From Kalymmatonema hyalinum WJT4-NPBG1 (GTDB lineage Bacteria > Cyanobacteriota > Cyanobacteriia > Cyanobacteriales > Nostocaceae), in contig JAHHIB010000018.1 of assembly GCA_019359075.1 (NCBI GenBank), positions 24,995-88,994 on the forward strand: 64,000 nt of DNA, written 5' to 3'. The notes under the pieces are model-generated. The model worked only from the letters and a program-made list of their open reading frames with translations, ran no database searches and was not told where the DNA came from. The translations under genes were made by a program, and so were the position numbers. Position 1 is the stretch's first letter; the number at the start of each line of letters is the position of its first letter. Shown here piece after piece: positions 1 to 8,177 of this stretch.

Positions 1-1
1 A

Positions 2-82
2 TCCACGAGTTCTAACTCTAAATCAACGACCAAGTCGTCAAGCACCACTGCCAAAAAAAAAATGACAAAAAAGGCTAGTTAA
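2..82 (+). CDS. C-terminal end of an unidentified protein (Ser/Thr/Lys-rich tail)
   Basis: An open frame runs in from the left edge and ends at the TAA at 80-82. The visible 26 residues are almost only Ser, Thr and Lys and end in a lysine-rich stretch (AKKKMTKKAS). Such tails occur on nucleic-acid-binding or ribosome-associated proteins, but nothing here identifies the family. A long hairpin follows directly downstream, consistent with this being a real gene end. The product cannot be named because the body of the gene lies outside the window. Confidence 0.5.
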   Translation, partial: STSSNSKSTTKSSSTTAKKKMTKKAS

Positions 83-86
83 GCCG

Positions 87-147
87 AAAAGTCCACAGTC
101 AATAGTCTATGACCATCTAATCTTGACTATTAACTATGGGCTTTTCA
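87..147 (+). terminator. Long imperfect hairpin after the truncated first gene
   Basis: The arms at 87-107 and 127-147 pair over about 20 positions with a few G-U pairs or mismatches, and the second arm ends in CTTTT. The hairpin starts five bases after the stop codon at 82, the expected position for an intrinsic terminator. The arms are built from the AATAGT/ACTATT type of short tandem repeat common in filamentous cyanobacteria, so it may equally be a dispersed repeat serving as a terminator. Confidence 0.5.
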
Positions 148-149
148 TG

Positions 150-530
150 CAAAAACGCTTACAGCAATTGAAGCAGAAAGCCCAAGCCTGATATACCAGG
201 CTTCGGATAAGATGATGAGTCACTGCACGCTCAAAGTGCCGTGACTCTTTGCTAAAATCAGAGTAGCGCTAAAGCGCATATGTAAAAAGCCAAACGGTAT
301 AGTCGCCAGTTGAGAGGGAGAACCTAGGGGCTTTTCTCAGCCCAAAAATGCCACCGCCTAAAAGGCAGGGTGAGTGTTAAAGCCATCAAAAACCCTCATT
401 GGTAGGATGCAGTCTCATAGGTGGTGATGTGATACTCTAAAATGTAGGAGAGATAACACCGAATTTTTAAAATTCAAGAAGTGTAAACCATCCTATTTTT
501 AAGCCAGAGGTGCAAAAATACTCTGGTTTG
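150..530 (+). other. Structured non-coding region, possible RNA
   Basis: No convincing reading frame is seen here. The stretch contains successive local hairpins: arms 184-190/197-203 (perfect, 7 bp); arms 217-223/241-247 enclosing a second stem 225-228/236-239; a GCGCT/AGCGC stem near 266-277; a GGGC/GCCC stem near 327-345; and GGTG/CACC arms around 423-460. This density of stems upstream of a small gene could be a regulatory leader, a small RNA or a decayed mobile-element end. It was compared from memory with cyanobacterial RNase P RNA, tmRNA and the tRNA-Leu group I intron, and none matched. Confidence 0.35.
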
Positions 531-537
531 TCCGTAA

Positions 538-720
538 ATGATAATAAACATTTTTGGAACTATTGCAGGAGCGGTCAGTTCAATGGACTATATAGAAAAG
601 GTGCTAGAAAAGCTTAAGGACTTGGCACGCAAGCTGATAGAAGCCCTTTTGGGACCAGAGGCTGAACAGGAGCCGGAACTCATTCCGATTCCTGTAGATG
701 ATCGTTCACGCCGTCGTTAA
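538..720 (+). CDS. Small hypothetical protein upstream of aroQ
   Basis: This 60-residue protein has a short hydrophobic start (MIINIFGTIAGAV), an amphipathic helix rich in Leu and Lys (about residues 18-40), an acidic segment (EAEQEPEL) and an Arg-rich C-terminus ending SRRR. No family is recognised. It ends 12 bases before the aroQ start, so the two are probably co-transcribed. There is no strong ribosome-binding site before the first ATG, and an internal ATG at 583 is an alternative start. Codon use and gene-like spacing favour a real gene, but the function is unknown. Confidence 0.5.
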   Translation: MIINIFGTIAGAVSSMDYIEKVLEKLKDLARKLIEALLGPEAEQEPELIPIPVDDRSRRR

Positions 721-732
721 GAAACATTCATT

Positions 733-1194
733 GTGCTGGAGTTGACATTGCAACCCAACCGCGTTCTGGTGCTGCATGGACCAAACCTGAATTTGCTAGG
801 ACTGCGAGAACCAGGAATATATGGATCGCTGACATTGGCTGAAATTAATCGCGCCTTAGAGGAAGAAGCAAAAAAACTACAGGCGAAAGTGTTCCCATTT
901 CAGTCAAATCATGAAGGGGTTCTGGTTGATGCTATTCATGAAGCAGTAGGGCAACATGAAGGAATTTTAATCAATCCAGGGGCATACACTCATACGAGTG
1001 TAGCGTTACGGGATGCAATCGCTGCTGTTAACTTGCCTACAGTAGAAGTGCATTTGAGTAACATTTACCGTCGGGAAGAGTTCCGCCATCATTCGTATAT
1101 AGCCCCAGTCGCAATTGGGCAGATTAGTGGTTTTGGGGCACAAAGTTATTTATTAGGCTTGCAGGCGTTGGTGCATCATTTACGGAAGTTATGA
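733..1194 (+). CDS. aroQ: 3-dehydroquinate dehydratase, type II
   Basis: The enzyme dehydrates 3-dehydroquinate to 3-dehydroshikimate in the shikimate pathway to aromatic amino acids (cytoplasmic dodecamer in this family). The 153 residues match the type II family length. Visible family motifs are the N-terminal strand and flexible lid with Arg25 and Tyr30 (GLREPGIYG), FQSNHEG at 56-62, [10 protein letters not shown] at 80-89 and EVHLSN with His107, the expected catalytic base. The start is GTG at 733; homology begins within the first ten residues. The gene follows the small hypothetical gene closely and is followed by repeat-derived sequence, not by a co-directional gene at short distance. 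Confidence 0.95.
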   Translation: MLELTLQPNRVLVLHGPNLNLLGLREPGIYGSLTLAEINRALEEEAKKLQAKVFPFQSNHEGVLVDAIHEAVGQHEGILINPGAYTHTSVALRDAIAAVNLPTVEVHLSNIYRREEFRHHSYIAPVAIGQISGFGAQSYLLGLQALVHHLRKL

Positions 1195-1340
1195 ATGATG
1201 AATGATGAATTATGAATGCAAATAAGGTGAGTCCAGTACTGTTGGTGGGTTTCCCAACCTAGGCAACTGGCGTTGGCGCAGCCTCTTTGGAGGAGATGCC
1301 CGAAGGGTCATAATTCATCATTTATAATTCATTATTATTG
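1195..1340. repeat. Dispersed repeat block between aroQ and the next gene
   Basis: The block begins with tandem ATGAATGATGAATG-type copies (1191-1217) and ends with their reverse complement (about 1308-1336). The two flank a GC-richer element containing GTTGGCGCAGCCTC, of the kind seen as small dispersed repeats in Nostocales. The inverted arms could fold into a large hairpin. Because the block lacks stop codons in one frame, it lengthens the next gene artificially by 24 residues. Confidence 0.6.
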
Positions 1341-1344
1341 CAAT

Positions 1345-2283
1345 ATGCGCTACTCTCTTGGAAGTCGGTTTAAAGGCACAATACTCGGGGCACTTCTTGG
1401 AGAAAAGACAGCTTTTAGTCGTAGAAATCAGTTGCAGGGTGCAGGGACGTTGAAAATTACATCTTTGCACTGGAGTGACATGACTATTGAGTGTGCTTCA
1501 AGTTTGATTTCTTTGGGTAGATTTGACCAACAAGATTGGCAAAAAGCAAAGCAACAAGAATTGACGAACTTAGAAAATAGCTATTGGGCTATTCTTGCCA
1601 CTTTGCCTGTGGCGCTATTTTTTCACGAAAATCCGCTGAAACTACGACACAACTTACTGCTGGCGGCTCAAATTTGGGAGAATGATCCGGTTGTGCGCGA
1701 TGGAATACTCGCAGTAGGCTATGCGATCGCTCAATCGCTGACGGAAAAACTCACGTCCATTAGCCTCATTTCTCAGACTATCTCCTTTATTGGAGAAACA
1801 TCGACAGACTTGCCACAACAATTATTAAAAGTTAATAATTTGTTAGAAGACGGTGCAGGGTTAGAAAGGGTACAAGCGGAATTCAGTAAGGAAGAAAAGT
1901 TAAGCCACTCTATTGGTGTGGCTTTTTACTGTTTTATGAGTACCATAGAAGACTTTCGGCTTTCAGTTTTGCGGGCTCTTCAGAATAGTCATCGTCCACC
2001 CGAAATAAGTGCAATTACTGGTGCTTTATCAGGAGCATACAATAGTGCAGTAGGTATTCCCATCAGTTGGCAGGTTATGCTTGTACAAGCAAACTCAACA
2101 GAAGGTCAAGTAAGCTCATCTCGTCGGATGGTAGAATTAGCTGATGCGCTTGCCGCTGTGTGGTCAGGAGTGTATGACCTGGCTTTGTCTCCAGATGAGG
2201 TCAGCGAAGAAGGAAGTGCGCTCGCACCACATCTTGTATCCTTACAAGCAACAGCAGCTCCTCGCGTCATTAAGTCACGCTAA
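1345..2283 (+). CDS. ADP-ribosylglycohydrolase-like protein
   Basis: The 312-residue product opens with a motif typical of the ADP-ribosylglycohydrolase fold (SRFKGTILGALLGE). Near the C-terminus it carries the matching helix TGALSGAYNSAVGIPISW, which in this family lies close to the dinuclear metal site. Known members remove ADP-ribose from proteins or small molecules. The usual Asp-rich metal motifs are not obvious here, so this may be a divergent, possibly non-catalytic cyanobacterial branch. The start was placed at the ATG at 1345 because the upstream in-frame codons are entirely dispersed-repeat sequence. It may be co-transcribed with the following HD gene, but a gap of about 200 bases separates them. 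Confidence 0.65.
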   Translation: MRYSLGSRFKGTILGALLGEKTAFSRRNQLQGAGTLKITSLHWSDMTIECASSLISLGRFDQQDWQKAKQQELTNLENSYWAILATLPVALFFHENPLKLRHNLLLAAQIWENDPVVRDGILAVGYAIAQSLTEKLTSISLISQTISFIGETSTDLPQQLLKVNNLLEDGAGLERVQAEFSKEEKLSHSIGVAFYCFMSTIEDFRLSVLRALQNSHRPPEISAITGALSGAYNSAVGIPISWQVMLVQANSTEGQVSSSRRMVELADALAAVWSGVYDLALSPDEVSEEGSALAPHLVSLQATAAPRVIKSR

Positions 2284-2495
2284 TAGTCTTTGGAGTCAAC
2301 AAAGGCGCTTGCGCAAAACATGACACACTACACAACCATTCTGCTCTACTTAAGTAAATTTTAATACTAATATCGAAAAGGAAACCTGAAATCAAAATCT
2401 GTAGGTAGCTATTGTGGCAAATCGGCTTCAAGTATATTCCCGCTTCAGATTGTCTTGTTTTAAGCTATCAGAGTAAACAACTGCGGTCATAGGTG

Positions 2496-5138
2496 ATGAA
2501 AACGCAGCAATTTTTTCAGTCCTTGACCCAGAAATTGACTTTCTGGCGGCGAGAGTACAAAGTGCTACACCGTCATATGCATTTATCAAAAACAAGTGGG
2601 AAAGACGGATACCCAATAGCAAGAGCGTCAAGCTCAATGACACAATCGGTCAAAAATAAAAAAAATGGTCTTTATCCAGTAGGTTCGCGCTGGGTGAAAG
2701 CAAAGCGTTACCCTGCTGTTTTCGCGATCGCAGTTGTCTTGTTGACAGGGGTGATGGGGCAGAAGTTATATAACCAACCGCAGTTGCAGGTGGGGACTAT
2801 CGCGCCACAGACGATGAGAGCACCAACCACAGCGAAAATCGAGAATAAGAAAAAAACAGAGGAAAAGCGCAAAGCCGCAACTCAAAGCTTCCTACCAGTG
2901 CTGATGATAGATGCGCGAATCAATGCAGAAATTAAGGAAAATTTACAACAGATGCTGCAAGAAGGTAACGAAATTCGTACCTCTGTAGGGTCTTTTCCTT
3001 TTTTTGACACTTTCGTTCTATCCGTCTCTACCCAGCGTTACTTGCGTTCCTGTTCCCATTCGCAATGGCAAGCACTGCTGTTAGCTGTAGAAAATACTGG
3101 TAAGCACAAATCAGGAGTTTTGGCTCAAAAGCAGACAAGTCAAAGAGGACAGATAAAGCGGATCACTCCCTCATCCTCCTCATCTCCCTCATCTCCCTCA
3201 TCTCCCTCATCTCCCTCATCTCCCCATCTTCCCGTCTCACTTTCTACGTCTTACCCACTCAACACTGAAAACTCAAAATCAAATGATCTGTTCCAAAACA
3301 TAGACTTTACACAAGCAGTGGTGGAATTAGAAACTTACCGCGTCACAACTTCTAAGCAAAACTTGTCTTCACTGATCGCTCAAATCACAAAAATACGGCA
3401 GGGATACGCCGAAGCCAAGACCAAACTGGCAGATCTGGTGAGTGCCAAACCAGAAACAGTGTACGATGAAGCTTCCTTACTTGATTTGTCAGATGAGGAG
3501 TGGGCGAAAACACAGATGGGAATTCAGCAAAGTTTAGCGCGGATTCTCACCCAAGGTGTTTCACCGGGGCTACCGCAAAACATCCTACAAGATGCAGTCA
3601 ACCTACACGTGCAGACTTTAGTACCAAAAGACGCCGAACCCTTAGCAACCAAACTTTTGTTAGCCGTACTCAAGCCAAATCTTAAGAAAGATGAATTACG
3701 AATGCAACTCATAGCTGCAAAGGCTGCTGCTGAGGTAGAACCCGTAATAATGACTGTACACAAAGGTGAGGTGATTGTCCGCCAGGGACAAAAAATTACT
3801 GCATGGAACTTTGATGTACTAGAGCATTACCACCTGATTCAGCGGGAGATTCATTGGCTGGGATTGATACAGTTAGGAGGTGCTGTCACTGGGTGTGTAA
3901 GTATTTTTGTGCTAGTAGAACGGCGGATTAAGTGCCGATTGCGGCAAAGCGATCGCCTGCTGGTGTTGCTGCTTTCGTTAAGTCTGCCACTGGTACTCAT
4001 GATGGGTACACCGTATACGACGTGGAGTGCCGTTGGTTTGTTGTTGGGTAGCTTCTACGGACCGGCTCTCGGCGTGACTGTGATCGGGTTGCTGTCGCTT
4101 TTGCTGCCTATAACTTTAGAAATGAGTAAAATTGCGCTTTTGGCTGGTGCAGCAGGGGGAGTTTTGGGCAGTTACGTAGCACAACGCTTGCGATCGCGTG
4201 AGGAACTAGCACTTTTGAGTGTTGCGATCGCCTTAACAGAGGGCGGTGTTTATCTGATCATCAAGCTCCTAATCAGTGCAGCATTTGGTCTTCCTGTATA
4301 CTACATAATACTACAAACAGCCGGATTATTTGCTTTATCCGGTTTAGTGTGGAGTATCGTCGGGATCGGGTTGAGTCCTTACCTGGAAAAACTATTTGAT
4401 TTAGTCACCCCAATCCGGTTAGCAGAACTGGCAAACCCTAACCGCCCTTTATTGAAAAGACTTGCTACTGAAACACCTGGAACCTTTCAGCATACTCTGC
4501 TTGTGGCGACTCTTGCCGAAGCCGCTGCCAAACAACTAGGATGCAACGTCGAACTTGTCAGAGCGGGAACACTATACCACGATATTGGAAAAATGCACGA
4601 CCCAATGTCATTTATTGAAAATCAAATGGGGGAACCAAATAAACACGATACAGAAATTAAAGACCCTTGGAAGAGTGCTGAAATCATTAAAAAGCACGTC
4701 AGTGAAGGGTTGGTGATGGCGCGGAGGCACAGTTTGCCTTCCTCAATTCAAGCTTTTATTCCAGAGCATCAGGGAACGATGCAAATTGCCTATTTCTATC
4801 ACCAAGCACAGCAAATGGCGCTGTGCGATCCAAGTTTAAAAGTGGACGAGGCAGATTTTCGCTACGATGGTCCAATTCCGCAATCACGAGAAACCGGAAT
4901 TGTCATGTTGGCAGATACCTGCGAAGCGGCGCTGCGATCGCTTCGAGACGCCACTCCAGAAAAAGCCCTAGCGATGCTTAATAATATCCTTCGTGCTAGA
5001 TGGCAAGACAATCAGCTGGTAGACTCTGGGTTAACACGACAGGAAATGAGCCAAATTGCTGAAATTTTTGTGCAAGTTTGGCAGCAATTTCATCACAAGC
5101 GCATTGCTTACCCAAAGTCAACAGTAAATAATAAGTAG
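2496..5138 (+). CDS. PgpH-type 7TM HD-domain phosphohydrolase (c-di-AMP phosphodiesterase family)
   Basis: This 880-residue membrane protein has the full 7TMR-HDED layout: one N-terminal membrane segment (about 72-90), a large extracytoplasmic domain, seven membrane helices (about 450-660) and a C-terminal HD domain with GTFQHTLLVATLAEAAA, LYHDIGKMHDP and PEHQGTM motifs. PgpH members hydrolyse c-di-AMP; no substrate can be read from sequence alone. The extracytoplasmic domain is interrupted at about residues 220-260 by a low-complexity Ser/Pro insert made from 9-bp repeats. A GTG lies directly before the ATG used here. The c-di-AMP synthase gene cdaA is in the same window at 30 kb. Confidence 0.88.
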   Translation: MKTQQFFQSLTQKLTFWRREYKVLHRHMHLSKTSGKDGYPIARASSSMTQSVKNKKNGLYPVGSRWVKAKRYPAVFAIAVVLLTGVMGQKLYNQPQLQVGTIAPQTMRAPTTAKIENKKKTEEKRKAATQSFLPVLMIDARINAEIKENLQQMLQEGNEIRTSVGSFPFFDTFVLSVSTQRYLRSCSHSQWQALLLAVENTGKHKSGVLAQKQTSQRGQIKRITPSSSSSPSSPSSPSSPSSPHLPVSLSTSYPLNTENSKSNDLFQNIDFTQAVVELETYRVTTSKQNLSSLIAQITKIRQGYAEAKTKLADLVSAKPETVYDEASLLDLSDEEWAKTQMGIQQSLARILTQGVSPGLPQNILQDAVNLHVQTLVPKDAEPLATKLLLAVLKPNLKKDELRMQLIAAKAAAEVEPVIMTVHKGEVIVRQGQKITAWNFDVLEHYHLIQREIHWLGLIQLGGAVTGCVSIFVLVERRIKCRLRQSDRLLVLLLSLSLPLVLMMGTPYTTWSAVGLLLGSFYGPALGVTVIGLLSLLLPITLEMSKIALLAGAAGGVLGSYVAQRLRSREELALLSVAIALTEGGVYLIIKLLISAAFGLPVYYIILQTAGLFALSGLVWSIVGIGLSPYLEKLFDLVTPIRLAELANPNRPLLKRLATETPGTFQHTLLVATLAEAAAKQLGCNVELVRAGTLYHDIGKMHDPMSFIENQMGEPNKHDTEIKDPWKSAEIIKKHVSEGLVMARRHSLPSSIQAFIPEHQGTMQIAYFYHQAQQMALCDPSLKVDEADFRYDGPIPQSRETGIVMLADTCEAALRSLRDATPEKALAMLNNILRARWQDNQLVDSGLTRQEMSQIAEIFVQVWQQFHHKRIAYPKSTVNNK
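3166..3232 (+). repeat. 9-bp microsatellite inside the HD phosphohydrolase gene
   Basis: About five direct copies of a 9-bp unit (CTCATCTCC) are translated in frame as Ser-Ser-Pro repeats. Because the unit is a multiple of three, changes in copy number keep the gene open. The same unit occurs on the opposite strand within the gene at 47-49.6 kb. Confidence 0.8.
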
Positions 5139-5151
5139 CTTTTTATAGCTG

Positions 5152-6015
5152 ATGCCAGGTATGTCCAATAGCGAATCTCCCCAGCATTTACACTTATTAG
5201 AAAGCTTTGAGGCAGGATGGGATGGCTTGCACCTCATTTATGAGCTAGAACCCGCCGACGAAATACCTGAAACTCAGTTTGCTCAGCATCTTATTATCAT
5301 CGCTCTTGATGATTTTCGTGGCAGCTTTACGCTGAACGGACGTTGGCAGCACATAGATTATACCAAGGGTGATATTGGCATTTTCCCAGCTAGCCAACCC
5401 TTCCCCAAGGCACAGGTTGATCGCGAAGTCCCAATAATCGATTTGTTTGTTGAAAGGGCAACGCTTGCCCGTGCTGCTCACGAATTTGTGAATGCAGACC
5501 AAATCGAACTTGTGCCGCAGTTGAAGTTACGTGACCCGTTGATTTCGCACATGGGTTTGGCACTCTTGGCTGAGCTAGAAGCAGGAGGCGCAGACAGTCG
5601 GCTATACGCAGAGTCAATGGCAACAGCGCTGTCAGTGCATTTACTGCGGCGATACTCGTCACGCCAACAGCAGTTAAAGGACTATACTGGGGGATTACCT
5701 AAATATAAGCTCAGGCAAGTGGTCAGCTACATCCATGAAAATTTAGACCAAAACTTGACCTTAGCGGAACTAAGTGCCGTAGTCAGGATGAGTCCGCATT
5801 ATTTTGCCAGTTTATTCAAGCAATCTACAGGACTTACACCTCATCAGTATGTGATCAAAAGCCGAATTGAGAAAGCAAAACAGTTGTTGGTTAGGCGAGA
5901 TTTGACACTTGTAGAAGTCTGCCAGGAAGTTGGCTTTGAAAGTCAGAGCCATTTCACAAGGGTCTTTCGCAAACACACTACAACAACACCAAAGATATAT
6001 CGAGACGGGCTTTAA
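5152..6015 (+). CDS. AraC family transcriptional regulator
   Basis: This 287-residue protein has an N-terminal cupin-like sensing region (about 20-120, with GDIGIFPASQPFPKA) and a C-terminal AraC/XylS double helix-turn-helix (about 190-285; LAELSAVVRMSPHYFASLFKQSTGLTPHQYV and VCQEVGFESQSHFTRVFRKHTTTTP as broken family motifs). It begins 13 bases after the HD gene. It probably controls the membrane protein gene that follows about 110 bases downstream, the usual arrangement for local AraC regulators. The inducer is unknown. A second ATG three codons later is an alternative start. Confidence 0.88.
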   Translation: MPGMSNSESPQHLHLLESFEAGWDGLHLIYELEPADEIPETQFAQHLIIIALDDFRGSFTLNGRWQHIDYTKGDIGIFPASQPFPKAQVDREVPIIDLFVERATLARAAHEFVNADQIELVPQLKLRDPLISHMGLALLAELEAGGADSRLYAESMATALSVHLLRRYSSRQQQLKDYTGGLPKYKLRQVVSYIHENLDQNLTLAELSAVVRMSPHYFASLFKQSTGLTPHQYVIKSRIEKAKQLLVRRDLTLVEVCQEVGFESQSHFTRVFRKHTTTTPKIYRDGL

Positions 6016-6123
6016 AGTTTAAAGGAATATTAGGACATTTTTCGGAAGAATAGGCAAGACAGCGATAGAGGGCGATCGCTAATTTAGTACCTGTTAGTAA
6101 TCTTCTCCAAGGAGTAGCAAAGT

Positions 6124-6717
6124 ATGGCAGGTGCTAAATCTTTACAAGGATGGAATATCGTTGGTTTATCAGCAGTAGTCATTGGCACAATGGTTGCTGT
6201 TATCTGGCTTGTTCATGGAATTGATGAGCAAGGGATGCGGATAGCAATTCGAGCAACTGCTCGTACCTCATGTGTCCTGTTTCTTTGTGCGTTTGTCGGT
6301 TCAGCAGTTCACAGAATTTGGTCAACGCCTCTAACGGCGTGGCTTCTGAAAAATCGCCGCTACCTGGGGCTATCCTTTGCGGTGTCGCATACATTCCATG
6401 CGATCGCGATTCTCGGTTTATGGTTTGTAACCTCTGGATCTGCTCTCAAATTTGACCCTTTGGGAACATTAGGCTATATTTTCCTCATTGCCATGACTGT
6501 GACCTCGTTTAAGCGCCCAGCTGCCTGGATAGGTCAACCTGCCTGGAAGATTTTGCACACCACCGGAATGCACTATTTCTGGCTAGGTTTTACCCTGGAA
6601 TTCAGTCTGAGGATTTCCCAGTCAATGTTCATCTATTTGCCGCTTTCGATTTTGCTAGTTGTAGCAATGATGCTTCGCCTAGTAGCTCCCAGAATACAGA
6701 CGAAGTTAGCCAGTTAG
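6124..6717 (+). CDS. Ferric-reductase-like / MsrQ-like transmembrane protein
   Basis: The 197-residue protein is almost entirely membrane helices (about six). Two conserved-looking helices carry histidines: SFAVSHTFHAIA around residues 88-98 and KILHTTGMHYFW around 143-154. This is the pattern of paired haem-ligating histidines in the ferric-reductase-like transmembrane domain family. Such proteins pass electrons across the membrane; the partner is not evident. A clear ribosome-binding site (AAGGAG, 6110-6115) supports the start. It follows the AraC gene and may be its target. Confidence 0.7.
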   Translation: MAGAKSLQGWNIVGLSAVVIGTMVAVIWLVHGIDEQGMRIAIRATARTSCVLFLCAFVGSAVHRIWSTPLTAWLLKNRRYLGLSFAVSHTFHAIAILGLWFVTSGSALKFDPLGTLGYIFLIAMTVTSFKRPAAWIGQPAWKILHTTGMHYFWLGFTLEFSLRISQSMFIYLPLSILLVVAMMLRLVAPRIQTKLAS

Positions 6718-6767
6718 AAACTGAGTGTGCTAGCTTTTTTTACAGTATCAAGGAGGCGAGCTGAACA

Positions 6768-7352
6768 GTGAAGTACGTCTGCGTGTTTTGCGGTTCTAGT
6801 ATGGGTGTACAACCAGCTTACCAACAAGCGGCTCTTGCATTGGGCGAAGCGCTAGCGCGACGGAAGTTGGGTTTGGTGTATGGGGGTGGCAATGTTGGGC
6901 TAATGGGTACAATTGCTGATGCCACCCTAGCAGCTGGTGCTGAGGTCATTGGAGTGATTCCAGATTTTATGGTGGCAAAGGAAATTGCTCACACTGGACT
7001 CACACAACTCCACATTGTCAACTCTATGCACGAACGCAAAACGATGATGGCGCAACTGTCCGATGCTTTTGTAGCACTTCCTGGAGGCTACGGAACGCTG
7101 GAGGAATTTTGCGAAATCCTAACTTGGGCACAATTAGGGTTACATCAAAAGCCTTTTGGTCTACTTAATGTCAATGGCTACTATAGCCCACTACTGAAAT
7201 TTTTTGACCAGGCTGTCACTGAAGAATTTTTACGTCCTATGAATCGCTCTCTGGTATTGGAAGCATCCGAACCAGAAAATTTACTTGATTTATTAGCGAA
7301 TTATCAACCTCAAAACGTTGACAAGTGGATAAGGAAAGAGGTTACGCCCTGA
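6768..7352 (+). CDS. LOG family protein (cytokinin riboside 5'-monophosphate phosphoribohydrolase family)
   Basis: The 194-residue Rossmann-fold protein opens with YVCVFCGSSMG and has GLVYGGGNVGLMG, MHERK (residues 87-91) and the diagnostic PGGYGTLEE (about 105-113). LOG family members hydrolyse nucleoside 5'-monophosphates to the base and ribose 5-phosphate; in several bacteria and cyanobacteria this releases cytokinin-type bases. Substrate specificity cannot be told from the sequence. The start is GTG, supported by a strong AAGGAGG site about 11 bases upstream. Length and motifs are complete. Confidence 0.9.
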   Translation: MKYVCVFCGSSMGVQPAYQQAALALGEALARRKLGLVYGGGNVGLMGTIADATLAAGAEVIGVIPDFMVAKEIAHTGLTQLHIVNSMHERKTMMAQLSDAFVALPGGYGTLEEFCEILTWAQLGLHQKPFGLLNVNGYYSPLLKFFDQAVTEEFLRPMNRSLVLEASEPENLLDLLANYQPQNVDKWIRKEVTP

Positions 7353-7570
7353 TAGATAAACCAACATTAACCCCTCGGCTCCGCTCGGGGTTAAAGCTGA
7401 GCGAAGCCGAAGCTTTAAAAGAATAATTTCATTGTAGGCAAGGGTTACATTGTCATTCTGGAACAGTACCAAATATTGCTTTTGAAACGGTTGCAACAAC
7501 CAGAAGCTGGATATTCGAGCATTCAAGGTGGAGCAAACGTATCAAATGGTAGGATTTTGGAATGTTTGAT
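7353..7570. repeat. Hairpin repeats between the LOG gene and the insertion elements
   Basis: A 6-bp stem (AACCCC/GGGGTT, about 7369-7392) is followed by a second inverted repeat with AAAGCT/AGCTTT arms (about 7393-7418). These resemble small dispersed repeats and may act as the terminator of the LOG gene. The remainder up to the IS end contains no gene I can support. Confidence 0.45.
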
Positions 7571-7585
7571 AACGTCTTTGACATA

Positions 7586-7617
7586 CTCCCCCGAATCCGC
7601 TTTGCTAAATTCGGGGG
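7586..7617 (-). ncRNA. tnpB-side end hairpin, probable part of the omega-RNA
   Basis: A perfect 10-bp stem (arms 7586-7595 and 7608-7617) overlaps the last codons of tnpB. In IS200/IS605 elements this end is transcribed as the scaffold of the TnpB guide RNA, whose guide is taken from the flanking DNA. Here the guide would be read on the minus strand from about position 7575 downward. The hairpin is seen directly; its role is inferred from the family. Confidence 0.5.
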
Positions 7618-8101
7618 ATTCTAGCCTCAAACAGCAATTGCAGGCATTGCCCGTCTGACATCGCCTAAGCCAGCAGTTGATGCCCCAACTGCACAAATAT
7701 TCGCGCGCTGCGTTCTGGTCCCTACCATTTACCATCTGACAGGACGGACAACGCCACTCTCTGACTGACAAATCCAGGCTTTCTAGAACGTGTCCACAGT
7801 GATGGCAAGTTTTACTAGATGGGAACCATTGATCCACAAATACGACTTGTTTGCCTAACTTCAAAGCAACCCATTCCAGAATTTGCAGGAATTCCCCAAA
7901 AGCTAAATCTGAGATTTTACGCCCCCATAAGCGTTGCATCCCCTTTAGATTCAGCGTCTCAAAGCACAGCACATCAAACCTATTAGTTAGCTCGTGAGCT
8001 AACTTCCACTCACCTGTCACGTCTAGTATTAGAAATATCCTCATACTTGCGTACTAGATTCTTCCTAGCCCGTTCTCGGTTAGCTGACGCATTGTCCCCT
8101 A

Positions 8102-8177
8102 GAAAATGAGCCAGCCTTTGTAATGTTTATCTGTCGGCGTAGTCGGGTACTCGTTGTAGTAAGGCTGGCTCATTTTC
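8102..8177. repeat. Palindromic element inserted in tnpB
   Basis: Two perfect 17-bp inverted arms (8102-8118 and 8161-8177) flank a 42-base centre. The element interrupts the tnpB reading frame between RuvC-I and RuvC-II. It is too short for a gene and has the form of a miniature inverted-repeat or palindromic dispersed element. No clear target duplication was seen. Confidence 0.7.

Noticed and set aside
150..530. RNase P RNA, tmRNA or tRNA-Leu intron
   Set aside because: The hallmark conserved strings of these RNAs that I can recall are absent.
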